Origin: Sipunculus nudus
Lineage: Eukaryota; Annelida; Sipuncula; Golfingiida; Sipunculidae
Direction of reading: 5' to 3'
Assembly (NCBI GenBank): GCA_026874595.1
Contig: CM049306.1
Coordinates: 15,273,019-15,337,018 of the forward strand
Length of the DNA: 64,000 bases
Shown here: piece by piece, positions 45,896 to 56,350 of the stretch
Position numbering within the stretch: position 1 is the first letter of the stretch
Layout of the letters: every line of letters begins with the position of its first letter
Notes under the pieces: generated by a model
The model's database searches: none
Seen by the model: only the letters and a program-made list of their open reading frames with translations
What the model was told of the DNA's origin: nothing
Program-made: the position numbers and the translations under genes

Positions 45896-47226
45896 CTAAG
45901 ACGGCACTTGGACCTCCGTAGCATCAAACTCTTTATTGGAGTCAATAAAGGAGTTGTACTCCTTATTTACATGAAAAGAGCCTGGCTCATGTATTAGGCT
46001 ATGCATAGATTTTGAAACAAACCCAGAAGGTTTGCCTTTTGGTTTATTCGCAAGTTTCCAGCAGTCAGATATTAGATGACCTTCGTTCTTGCAGTAATTA
46101 CAGATTTTCTTTGAAAATGACTGGTCTTTGATGGACTTAGACACAGTGGACGTGGACTGACATGTAGCAATGGACTTTGCTGAACCATCAGGACTACTAG
46201 TACTGGGCGACTGCACTGTAAACTTCTTTTGACCATACTGATTTACATTCTTGTTTGTGAATGACTGCTTTGATTTGCTAGTAAACGACATTTTGTGTGT
46301 TAATGAATAATCATCAGCTAATTGAGCAGCAATGTCAAGTGTTTCAGGACTTTTCTCATCGAGAAAAGTTTTAACATCTGCGTTAATGCAGAGCTTAAAT
46401 TCTTCAAGTAAAATCAACTGGCGCAAATTATTATAATCTTTCATTACATTTTTAGAACTACACCAGCGATCAAACAACTGCTCTTTTGTCCTAGCAAATT
46501 CGACGTAGGTCTGTTCTTTGCGCTTTTCCAAATTTCTGCATTTCTGGCGGTAAGCCTCTGGAACTAACTCATAACCTTTTAGGATTAACCGTTTTACCAG
46601 GTCATAGTCAGCAGCAGCTTCTACTGAAAGCTCTGTATAAATGTCTCTGGCCTTGCCAGTCAATACACTTTGTAACGGCATAGTTTAATTTTCCTTAGGC
46701 CATTTAAAATTTTCAGCTACCTTCTCAAAGTGTAAGAAATATTTATCAACCTCTTTTTCTTGAAAAGGTTGGACAAGTCTAATGTGTTTAGTAACATCAA
46801 AACTGTGAGTTGGGGCAGCAATTAGACTATGTTCTACTTTAAGTCTTTCTAACTCCAGTCGTTTTAACTCGATTTCTTTTTTTTTTCTAGTCTTTCTCTT
46901 TCTAACCTTTCATGTTCTTCCCTCTCTTCTCTTTGATTTTCTAATTCTAACTGTTTTAATGCTAGCTCATGTTGCATTTCTAACTTTTTCAATTCTAGTT
47001 GCATAGCAAGGCTGTCATTTTTTTATGTTTCACCTCCACTCTCTTCAATTAAACCTTTGCTAACTAGATCTTGCATGATTTTAGCAATGATATCAGGCTT
47101 TCTCAAAGCTTTTTTCACACTTAGCCCTAAGTGTTGTCCCAAACGCAACAACTGTTCTTTTTACAACTGTTCAAGTTGATCAGGGTCGGGATCGTCAACA
47201 AATGTCTCAGGTTTGAAATCTGCCAT
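45896..47226 (-). pseudogene. Element 2 Gag: SAP-like N-terminus, coiled coil, SCAN-like domain, zinc knuckle
   Basis: ATG at 47226 (MADFKPETF). Then a SAP-like segment (LLRLGQHLGLSVKKALRKPD), a charged coiled-coil stretch (ELKKLEMQHELALKQLELE), DVTKHIRLVQPF and FLHFEKVAENFKWP, the SCAN-like part (VLTGKARDIYTELS, LVPEAYRQKCRNLEK, FDRWCSSKNV, LILLEEFKLCI), and a CCHC knuckle CNYCKNEGHLISDC. In-frame stops at 47161-47163 (TAA), after the first segment (about 47030), and at about 46685 (TAA). The last 261 codons (46681-45896) are open. Confidence 0.88.
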
Positions 47227-47370
47227 GTAAAGATGTTAAAACAATAACAAAACACCAACTAAGATAAATCCTGTAAACAATGTACTGTAAACAATATGTA
47301 ATCTTGTAAACAATGTATGATAAAACAATGTGTCCAGGTCAAGGCCTAATAAATTTGAAAACTATTAAGC

Positions 47371-47391
47371 ATCCCGGACGAGCACCTAATT
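47371..47391 (-). promoter_or_regulatory. tRNA-Pro-type primer-binding site of element 2
   Basis: On the minus strand, a few bases after the 5' LTR end, AGGTGCTCGTCCGGGAT occurs. It differs at only two positions from the classical 18-base tRNA-Pro primer-binding site. Confidence 0.65.
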
Positions 47392-47394
47392 TTA

Positions 47395-48191
47395 TGTTAC
47401 GGGACCTAATATAAACAGATCACGTATGCGTGATGAACACAAATTTTGTAATGGAGATAAAAGAAATCAGATTCTGTAATACTAGGCAGCGTGAAATGTC
47501 TAGGGGAATGACTAAAGAAGTCAGTGTTTTTTTGCCAACAAATAACCATAATTTATTCTTAAAACAACCCTAACACCACAACACACTAAATCAATACAAT
47601 TATACAGTAAAACAGAGGCATAACAACAAATCAATACAATCACACAGAAATATAATGTGCACAGTACCTGGATACCAACACCGTCACAACGATAAGGTCT
47701 TTAAATGTATACTCTCGGAGAATGACAGTCCAGTGTAAAGCTCTTGTAACTTGTAACTTTGGACTTCCAGAAAGTAAACTGAAGTCCAAATGCACAAAAT
47801 CCAGGAGAACCTCTGAAGAAAATCTATAAGTGCCGCACACGTCGGATAAGGTCCCAGAAACTGACACATGCTTATGCGTCCGCTGGAATCTTCTCTGCTG
47901 TCTGCCCTCGGTTCTAAAACACCGCCCCTTTTTTTTCACCCCAAGCCGAGAATTTTCCACTTCTAGAACATTCGAAGAATAATACATTATACACGGTAGG
48001 CACGCGTCCAAGGAATTCTCTAGAAAAACATCGCTGTGTGTTTCTCTACATACCAGGGTCATCACGTGACGTCGGCAAGGCGTGAAAACCCCAGCCAGTA
48101 TGACGAAAGTTCAAACAGTACGGATTAAACATAAAGTGCAACAACAACACGAGTTACGCCCGTGTCACACAATAAAAGGAGCACCTATAAC
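47395..48191 (-). repeat. 5' LTR of element 2, 797 bp
   Basis: Starts TGTTATAGG at 48191 and ends CCGTAACA at 47395 (TGTTA...TAACA), followed by the primer-binding site. On the minus strand AATAAA lies near 47550. Matches the truncated 3' LTR closely apart from small indels. Confidence 0.88.
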
Positions 48192-48219
48192 AATAATATA
48201 TATATAATATATATATATA

Positions 48220-48262
<43 letters not shown>
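48189..48262. repeat. (TA)n microsatellite beside the LTR
   Basis: Interrupted then pure TA run starting immediately at the LTR edge, suggesting insertion of the element into a TA tract. Confidence 0.9.
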
Positions 48263-48264
<2 letters not shown>

Positions 48265-50030
48265 TATACAGAATATGTCGAATATTTCTGAAATTATAAC
48301 TTGTAATTAATTATAATTAATGATAAAGTTTATCTCTGAGTGTACTGAAAGTATAATTGAAAATTATTGGGCCTTGTTAGGTACTAGCTATAGTAATGAG
48401 TTCACAGGTGACAGATATTTACCGCTCACTTGACCCAGATTCCCATTTCAACATGCTTTCAAAAAATGATTTTGCGACCTGTTGTTTCAACAGAACAGTT
48501 TCCATTGCAACTCCTGCATTTCAGGTTAAATAAAAGTTTGAATCACTAGTTTAGTTTGATTTATATTTGATTTTCAAATCTGCCAATATGATTTAGAACA
48601 GTCTGCGCACAGCTTTGAAACTAAAATAATTCTATGATAATTATAAAAATGACACATGAAAAAAGGTTATTGTTCCATGCTTTTTTTCTATATTTATAGC
48701 GGATCATTTAATTTTCGGGGGAGGAGTTGGATAATGAACACTAAGTCATGGATAATGTTGCTAATTTGTGTTTATATCGCTTATACAGCTGACTTATATT
48801 CAGTCAATATCCCGGGGGGGGGGGATTGAAGGGGGTATATATTCCATCAACTCCCACTTTTTGGTCTGGGGGGGGGGGGGTACTAATGTAATCATCCCCC
48901 TTTTTAGAGAATTACTCTAATATATTGCAAATAATATATTAAGAATTAGAATTAACCATGAAATATTATATCTTAACCTGGTTTAAAATTCTTAATGTTT
49001 TGTCCCCGATTTTAAATGAAAATAATAGTCAAGCGGCGATTGAAATCCCCTTTGATTAAATTAAAATTTTCCCCAGGAAATATAAATATTATATATAAAA
49101 GTCTGATTTAAATGGAAAAAAAATATTGGAGCTAAAATAAAATTGTAAATATCTGTTTAAATCAAATAAATTTGATCGAAATAAAAATAATATCTGTTTT
49201 TATATTTTTTATCACATAATCTTAAAACAAGGGACAAGGAAACAACATTTCTTTTGTGTACTGGTTATAAATGTTCCAGCTCTTTTGTGTTGAAGGTGAA
49301 AAGAAGCCATTCTTGTCCGAAGCGAACGACAAAAAATAATACATGTTCTATTTTTTTCGTTCGGATAGCATCGTTCGGATATGGTATGTATGCACAAACA
49401 TAAAAAAAAAAAGGATTTTAATTTTTCGTTCATACAGCAAATTTTCGTTCGATCGTAAAATTCGTTCGGATGCATCCGGTGTGAAACCGCCTGAACGCTG
49501 GTATGTGAGACCTTGCGACACGATTTTAGTCGCATGCGACTCGCTTATTTGTCAAGACCCTGATCTCATGCAAGGCCCTGGACCCGGTACATGTGCACTT
49601 AAGCATATCAGGTCATGTAAGGGGGATCGCAGGAAGTAGCGACCCCCCCCCCCCCCCCCCCCCCCCTCCCCCCAATGGTCACAGGAAGGCTCGCCAAACA
49701 ATTCCTTCAAAGATCTCTCTTTTGAGAAGGGGATTATTTGGACCAATGACCTCGAAATGCACTAAAACCACAGATAGGGCCCCCGCAGAAAAAAAACTCT
49801 TTCCATGCATCACACACTCTGTTGCCTTTGTGTTATCAGGCCCGAAGATACAAAGAAAAGAGGCGCCTGCAGGTTGACAGACAAATATTAAAATATTATT
49901 TATGCACGTAATACGCAAATATTGAATATACAAGTGGGTGGAATCTCTTCGGACCAATCCGGAGCATAAAATGTAGAAAATCAAGGCAATCCATACAGTG
50001 GTATCAGAGATACATATATCACAAAAATCG
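48263..50030. other. Non-coding stretch with long G and C homopolymers
   Basis: G runs at about 48811-48824 and 48868-48880, and a C run of over 20 at 49645-49670. A block rich in CGTTCG words lies at 49315-49480, and TTGCGACACGATTTTAGTCG at about 49514. Open frames here (up to 107 codons) span homopolymers and have no recognisable domain. Confidence 0.5.
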
Positions 50031-50039
50031 CCTTGCGTT

Positions 50040-50935
50040 ATTAATATTTAGACAGCGTACCTTAACATTATTTTTAAATGTTACAAAATCATATGAAATG
50101 AGTGAAAAGTAAAAAAGAAAAATACGTATGTCATCAGAGAGAACACTGTACTAGTTTTAAAATGATGTATACTTTTTGGGGTCTATAATGAATATAAACA
50201 ACTTTTGGATTGATTAAGAAATAGGTTTTTTTCCCAAGTACTACCTTAACCACTGCATCGACTGTTTCAGTCTAGCACCCAATAACAGGTTCCCAAGTTG
50301 TTAATGCTTATATTAAACTACCTTGAATACTAAAGGTAGCATCGCTGGGAAAGTCCTATGTGTCTAAAATCAATTCAAATGTTGATTTATATCCATATTA
50401 GACCCATAAAGTATACACAAGTTTAACCTTGCTATACAGTGTTCACTCCGATGGTATACATATTTTAATATGTTCATTTATTTTCTTATGATATTTTAAA
50501 AATATAACTTTTCCGCATTCATCCTGCCTCTATCCTTCTTAAAATTAAAACAATAAAAGACTGAATTCTGATTCAAAAATTAATTTAAGATTTAATTTTT
50601 CAACAAGAAATACAGTAGAAGAAAAACAAAAATAGAAAACACGTTTGAGATGGTGTCATGTTAAATAATACACGTCCACTAAAAAGAGGCCACTGTTATG
50701 GGTGCTTTAATAGTGTAGCTTTTAATATAATTTTTTTAAATGTTACAAAATCTTGATACAAAATAAAATGAAAAGTAAATAAAATGTATAAAATCAAAAA
50801 GAACTCTGTAGCAGGTTTAGAATAACGTATACTCTATGGGGTTTACTATGAGTTTAAAAAAAAACTTTTGGACTGATTTCATATATGTTTTTTTTTCAAT
50901 TGTGCTACCTTAAAGAGAGCCCAGAGACATGCACG
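50040..50935 (+). repeat. Family C, copy 2, with a ~665-bp tandem duplication of one segment
   Basis: The segment 50061-50270 ('aaatgttacaaaatc', 'tgaaaagtaaa', 'gtatactytwtggggt', 'aacttttggaytgat') is repeated at about 50724-50930. The intervening part (50380-50740) matches family C copies at 40130 and 60090. Confidence 0.75.
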
Positions 50936-51273
50936 TTAGCCATCCATTAGTGGCTGGCTTGGACAATACTCGGCATACTATGGAAAAACTAGACCGACTT
51001 TGGAAGGCTGTCTACTTCCGTGTATGACTTACAATGGCTTGAAAGTTTGAACAGTAAATACATGTTATTTATTTAAAACAAGTTGGTTATGCGTAAATGA
51101 TTATCCAATTAGTTATGAATATCTAATAAGTTTACGAATGATACATTTTAACTATGTCGAATACTAGGTTTAATAACAAAATGAGTGTCACAAGTTGACA
51201 AGAGTAGAGCTTTTTTGTTTTGATTTTTATTTGTTTCCCCCAGTTTGCACTCGGATTCCAAGGACATTTGTAC
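50936..51273. other. Non-coding stretch
   Basis: Nothing recognised. Confidence 0.4.
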
Positions 51274-51365
51274 TTATTTCTTTGTCCTTGTTCCTCGCCA
51301 TTCAATAGCCTTTGTGACTGCTTTTAATTGTGTTCTGTCAAATGTTCCCAGCAGTGGTCCCTCAG
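51274..51365 (-). CDS. Candidate minus-strand terminal exon
   Basis: Acceptor TTTACTACAG then a 92-base segment. In one phase it reads 30 codons (EGPLLGTFDRTQLKAVTKAI...) to TAA; in another it reads 13 codons. A second candidate exon upstream (about 51608-51748, acceptor TGTCCTTTAG, donor TCT|GTATGT) reads Gln/Asn/Ser-rich residues, but its phase supports the shorter reading. Not recognised, and the pairing is uncertain. Confidence 0.25.
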
Positions 51366-51575
51366 CTGTAGTAAATGATCAAGATCACGATCAGTGAACC
51401 ATACAGGGCTACCTTAAAAGGAGCCCTTCTAGGTGTTTTTTTTTTTTTTTTTCTTAAAAAGGAATATTCAAACTTTAGAGGAACAGGCTACAAATGTTTC
51501 CTTCCCATGTTACCTTTGAGAGCCAGAGAGAGGCATTATGGGCCATTAGGAGTTCAGTCAGTTGGCAGCAGACCC

Positions 51576-51599
51576 TGGGGGGGGGGGGGGGGGGGGGGT
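51576..51599 (+). repeat. G homopolymer (over 20)
   Basis: Uninterrupted G run, quadruplex-prone and prone to assembly error. Confidence 0.9.
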
Positions 51600-51855
51600 G
51601 GTAACATACAGATTTCTGACCATTAGTCTGGGCCTGAGAGCCGTTACTGAAGAACCGCACATGGGCCTGTGAGCCGGGGAAATTGTTCCCAGAATTTAGC
51701 ATTAGACTGTTGTGCTGTTGCTGAGCCAAGAACAAAACCTAAAGGACAATATATAAGGCCCTAGAGCCGGGGTTATTAGTCCCATGATTTAGTCAACTAT
51801 GAAGACTGAACTAATTTTGTTTTTATTTATACTGCCTTGGGATCCGTTTTTTTAG

Positions 51856-52069
51856 CACATGGGCCACAACTACCAGGTTTTCACTCATATGGGCAACAAC
51901 TACTAGGTTATCACTCACATGGACCACAACTACCCGGTTATGACTATAACTAGTTCAGCAGGGACCAAAACCAACCACTTCAACCAGCTCAGCAGGGTCC
52001 ACTACCAACCAGAATACTCAGGATCCAGTTTGGGCCAACCTGAATCGTAAACAGTACCAGGCACTTGAT
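51856..52069 (+). other. 30-bp minisatellite with coding-like character and splice signals
   Basis: Three 30-base units (51856, 51886, 51916) follow a strong acceptor-like CCGTTTTTTTAG. One frame reads HGPQLPGFHSYGQQLLGYHS-type decapeptides; another reads HMGHNYQVFT-type. Each is interrupted by TAG where CAG would fit. A Gln/Thr/Ser-rich third frame downstream reaches a good donor (GATT|GTAAGT) at about 52069. It is probably a decayed repetitive exon. Strand and frame are not settled. Confidence 0.3.
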
Positions 52070-52102
52070 TGTAAGTCCTTTTTCTGTGTTCCTTGGGTCA
52101 TG

Positions 52103-52597
52103 GATGAGACTGTTTTGTAACCTCCTTAATTTACCCTGACCACCGTTGTAATGAGTAAAAATTAGTCCTATGGAACACTTGAGTAATTCTGGTGGGTAAT
52201 TTTGTCCTGTCTCACTTATAGAGAAAAATGAAGATTTTCATAAATTTGAGCATTATTATTGTATTTTTTATTAATGCGTCTACTGTAAATCAACAATAAG
52301 ACGGCCTCAGACTGATGCATTCATTTTAATGAAAGTAATATTCCATAGTGATGAGAATGTTTTGTAACCTCCTGAATTTACCCTGACCACCGTTGTAATG
52401 AGTAAAAATTAGTCCTATGGAACACTGAGTCATTCTGGTGCGTAATTTTGTCCTGTCTCTCTTATAGAGAAAAATGAAGACTATTTCATAAATTTGAGCA
52501 TTATTATTGTATTTTCTGTTAATGTCTACTGTAAATCAACAATAAGACGGCCTCAGACTGGTGCATTCATTTTAATGAAAGTAATATTCCATAGTGA
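52103..52597 (+). repeat. 247-bp tandem duplication
   Basis: 52103-52349 and 52350-52597 are nearly identical, with small indels ('gatgaga.tgttttgtaacctcc' to 'taatattccatagt'). Confidence 0.92.
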
Positions 52598-52676
52598 TTG
52601 TATAATACTCAGCCTGTTAATTTTTTGTGACAAGCAGATTGATTCAGGTCTTTCTTTATTATTCTACATTTTTTAG

Positions 52677-52737
52677 AATCTTGTGCGAATCTTGTGGGTG
52701 TCGTACCAACTGCAAGGTCACCTGTAGGCTGACGTAG
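52677..52737 (+). CDS. Candidate Cys-rich terminal exon
   Basis: An excellent acceptor (TTCTACATTTTTTAG) precedes an open stretch reading ILCESCGCRTNCKVTCRLT and then TAG. Five Cys fall in a CxxCxCx3Cx3C pattern, which would suit metal binding. AATAAA follows at about 52879. It is only 19 codons, with no upstream partner identified, so this is tentative. Confidence 0.25.
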
Positions 52738-52739
52738 AT

Positions 52740-53618
52740 ATTAGCCAACCGGAGATTGAAATACAGAGGGCACCCAATTTGAAATATTGCTCTTCTTTAA
52801 GTCACCGATGTATATTGTTAATAATTAAATATTACCATAAATTAGTCCGTCTTGTTTTCATTTGTGTATATCTGAGAATAAATCTGTCCATTCTGACGAA
52901 TCTGGGGCAAGGTACCCATGATCTGGGGTGGTTTTTGGGTATGACCTTGACAATGAGGCGATGTTGTTGATAGTTTGTTAGGTCTATAACACTTCGTATG
53001 ACATGTGAACAAACACATTAATATGCTTATAGGACGTCATTAAAGGGTTTTGACATAACGCGGCGAACTGCCGTCGGCTCAGGCGACCGCTAGTATTAAG
53101 TCTCCATACATAGGCCATTGGGTCTATTAGTGGTTAAATCTTCTGAGAACGACAATCCTATCCCCCCCCCCCCCCCAAGTTTAATTTGGTTGCGCAAATT
53201 CAGCATACTTTATCTTAACGAAATTTCGGTGGTAACCTCTTCTCGGCTTGACCTAACCGCCTTCAGCGAAGAAACGTCATGAATTATGATGGATACCTGT
53301 TTTTATACGATATAGGTAACATTTTAATCACCCTTGGAGGTTGGGTGGTTGTAGGCTTGACCTATGGCGACGCGAATCGGCGGCGGGTGCATGCTCTATT
53401 AAGAAATTACAAATGGGCCAAAATTCATTATATTTAGGAAACTAGTTCTGCGATTTTGTTCGAACTAGGTGGGATGACAGAAATGTAAATGTCTGGTTTT
53501 CATCAAAAATTGACGTATTTGTTGTACCAAGTCTTGTGCATTAAATAAAGTATTCCAAGACAGATAGGCATTGTGCATGCAAAACTCCATGTGCCAATAT
53601 ACTTCAGAGCACTACCAG

Positions 53619-53620
<2 letters not shown>
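52740..53620. other. Non-coding stretch
   Basis: A C homopolymer at about 53162-53176. No gene supported. Confidence 0.45.

Positions 53621-53624
<4 letters not shown>

Positions 53625-53667
<43 letters not shown>
53625..53667. repeat. (TA)n microsatellite
   Basis: Pure TA run. Confidence 0.95.
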
Positions 53668-53669
<2 letters not shown>

Positions 53670-53781
53670 TAGTTTATTATTAAAGTGCAACATGTACATG
53701 TTTTTCCGATTTAAACATACATAGTAAAACATTCATCTTTGGCTTATGAAGCACTATGCTTTGAAAACAATTAAAACAAAT

Positions 53782-54489
53782 TACAGTCGATCCGTCTAAT
53801 GCGACCACCCAAGGGACTGGGCAAAGTGGTCTTTATAGACAGGTGGTCGTATTTGACAGGTTCTGAACATTAGGAACTGTACCAATCTAGCTGACATGTA
53901 TGACGGAAATATACATATTAGAACATCTTTATGACTATAAATATAAACATATTATCAGAAGGGAACGATCTTTGTGTTACATGTATTTTGTAATTGCAAA
54001 CAAATGTACATGTACTTATATGTGTAATATTATGTAATGCAACGACAGATCACAGAGGCATAGGTCAAAGATTAACTTCGGGGTACCTCCTTTCATGTGG
54101 ATTAATAGGTCGGGTGAGCCAGTCACTCCAGGCCCAGGTTCGGCCCAGGGTCCCATTACTCACCAGTCTGTGCTCCGTACACACGCACACCAGTAAAACA
54201 AACAGCAGCGGTGCAAGTGACCGCAGCTTCACGAATGGTCAATCAACCGACCGGTCAGCGCTGGTCAGTGAGTGCACAAAGAGTGCCCGCATTAGGCAGG
54301 TAAATTAATAAGTTATATGTCACTTTGGTCAGGAAAAACTTCCCGTAATCCGCAATAGCCAGGTGTTCGTATTTCACAGGTTTCATCTATAGATAATATA
54401 ACGGAATTTCAAAAGGGACTGATATCTAGTGGTCATAAAAGCCAGGTGCCCGCTTTTCACAGGTGGTCGTTCAGACAGGTTGGACTGTA
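53782..54489. mobile_element. 708-bp non-autonomous DNA transposon with ~27-bp TIRs
   Basis: Left TACAGTCGATCCGTCTAATG and right end, complemented, TACAGTCCAACCTGTCTGAA both run on to CGACCACC. Subterminal words (GGTGGTCGTATTTGACAGGT, CAGGTGTTCGTATTTCACAG) repeat on both sides. AAT stands on both flanks, but the duplication length is uncertain. The 104-codon plus-strand frame inside (53994-54308) has no transposase motif. The core is GC-richer. Confidence 0.75.
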
Positions 54490-54756
54490 AATATTAAGGT
54501 CCGGTTGTGAATGAGATTAACATGAAATAAATATACATCATGTTATATCAATTAAATAACACAATTTAAATATTAAGGACCGATTGTGAATGATATTAAC
54601 ATACAATGAATATACATCATGATACTTCATAGTCGGTTACAAACTGCTTCAGATGCCAATCTTGCAGTTAAGTTGACAACGTCGCCGTTTGACAAAGAAA
54701 ACACCAATTTATCTTTCCCCTCAACAATTTGTCTTCGTAACAAAATGGGGGCTCGT
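54490..54756. other. Short non-coding stretch with a duplicated word
   Basis: The block 'attaaggwccgrttgtgaatgatattaacat' occurs twice (54493 and 54573). Possibly includes the 3' UTR of the minus-strand LINE. Confidence 0.5.
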
Positions 54757-56350
54757 CTAACGTGACGGTCTTCGTAACAATGTAAAATTACTGAAATCAA
54801 TATTTAGTACACGACTGACTTGTTCCTCGAATTCCTTTCTAATTAATCTGTGTTTACTGCAATAGAAGAGAAAGTGTTCCACCGTTTCTTCCTGACCGGA
54901 ATTACCTGAGAGACATACTCGATCCTCCCGGATCAGACTACGATATCGGCCGGTTTCAATCCGTATTGGATATACCCCCATAAGTAGCACGGCTATTATT
55001 GCTCTTTTTTACCTCGAGCACTTAAAAATATAATCATCAGGGCCGAATGCCTTAGAGCACCATTTATACAAAATATACAGCATTTCTTGTAGTTCTTCAG
55101 GGCAAGCAGCTATTAAAGCTATATCATCAGCATACATCAATATACTTAATTTTTCGCTGTCATCTAATCTTACTCCATATCCGGTATCTTTTATTTCCCT
55201 TTCTAGGTCGTCAATAAACAAAGTGAATAAAACAGGCGCAACGATACCCCCCCGCCCCCGCCCCCGCCCCCCGACGAATCCCATACCGAGTCTAAAAAGT
55301 TTCTGTGAAATAACCATTTACACGCACAGTAACCTTAGTGTGTTGATATATAGCCCTGAGAATTTTAAAAAATGGACCGTTTATACCAAGGCACATAATT
55401 TATACCACAGCAAATCCCTTTGCACAGAATCAAATGCACGGGAAAAATCAACAAAACATTCAAATGTATCCTGTTTAACTCTTTTCCTGGAACGGATCAT
55501 CGATGTAAGACAATATATATGATCCATACAACTGCGATTTTTTCGGTAAGCATTTTGTTCATCGCATATCAAAGTATAATGTTCAACAAAATTTTGTAAT
55601 CAACAATGCAAAATATTTGCAAATATTTTAGCTGATGCTGATATAAGGCTGATACCCCTAGTATTATTTGGAATCCTAAGATATTTTCCTTTCTTTGGAT
55701 TGGATTTAGTATGACTGTCACCTTTCATTAGGCACAATAGACGTATTAAATATATAACAAAATATACGATGTAGTAGGACTGCTAGTCTTCGGCACTGCC
55801 ACACTTCGGCAGGTATCACACCCAAACCAAGGGCTTTAGCCTGTATTGCATCAGTAAGGACACGGGAGAGCTTCATCAATAGCCAAGGAAGCATTTAAAT
55901 AATTATTTTTATTAAATATATCCGGATCTTTTCTGACAAACCTTTCTGCATTAGCATCTTTAACGAATTCTAAAAATATATCATCGAAATTACCCATTAT
56001 AGCGTTATAAGACTTCTCCAGGTCTGTTTTCCATTTATTTAATACAACATGAATATCCCTAGACACATTATTTTCAAGAAGAACCTCATTTGGTACCCTT
56101 TCATTACTTTTACTTTTCGGTCCCAACTTATTCACTTCATTCCAAAACCGTTTGGGGTCGTTGACGTAATTCTCTATCTGTAATTGTTGTTTTGCGCTAA
56201 ACTCTCGCTCACATCTGCGAAGAGACAAAATCCTTTTCTGTTTGAATACATGCCTTAGCCGACTCTTCGTATTAGCACCACCTCTATATCTACAATATTC
56301 GCGTTCAGCTTTACAGGCATCAACCCATAGTCGCTGGAGATCATAAGTCC
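54757..56350 (-). pseudogene. Truncated LINE 1: linker, reverse transcriptase, C-terminal knuckle
   Basis: Minus-strand order: endonuclease-RT linker (56357-55851; AKQQLQIENYVNDPKRFWNEV), broken RT start (GISLISASAKIFANIL, about 55640), DEQNAYRKNRSCMDHI and FVDFSRAFDSV, then FTLFIDDLEREI and YADD (LMYADDIALIA, about 55130). An abrupt jump follows near 55010 to the terminal part RYRSLIREDRVC...EETVEHFLFYC. The endonuclease is missing (5' truncation at about 56350), the thumb region is deleted, and there are several frameshifts. A CCCCCGCCCC run at 55250 disrupts the RT just after its catalytic loop. Jockey/CR1-like by motif style; clade uncertain. Confidence 0.82.

Larger units (their letters stand above)
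41602..48191 (-). mobile_element. Gmr1-like Gypsy LTR retrotransposon (element 2), nearly full length, dead
   Basis: Minus-strand order: 5' LTR (48191-47395), primer-binding site, gag, protease, integrase, reverse transcriptase/RNase H, polypurine tract, 3' LTR. Integrase before reverse transcriptase is opposite to ordinary Gypsy elements and diagnostic of the Gmr1-like group. The SCAN-like Gag fits the same group, from which the vertebrate SCAN domain is thought to derive. Many in-frame stops and frameshifts make the copy non-autonomous. The element was inserted next to a (TA)n tract. The 3' LTR has lost about 160 bases at its far end, so the target duplication cannot be checked. Confidence 0.88.

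Noticed and set aside
52230-52305. Short signal-peptide-like open frame (MKIFINLSIIIVFF)
   Set aside because: It lies in one copy of the 247-bp duplication and is destroyed by an indel in the other copy; only 23 codons.
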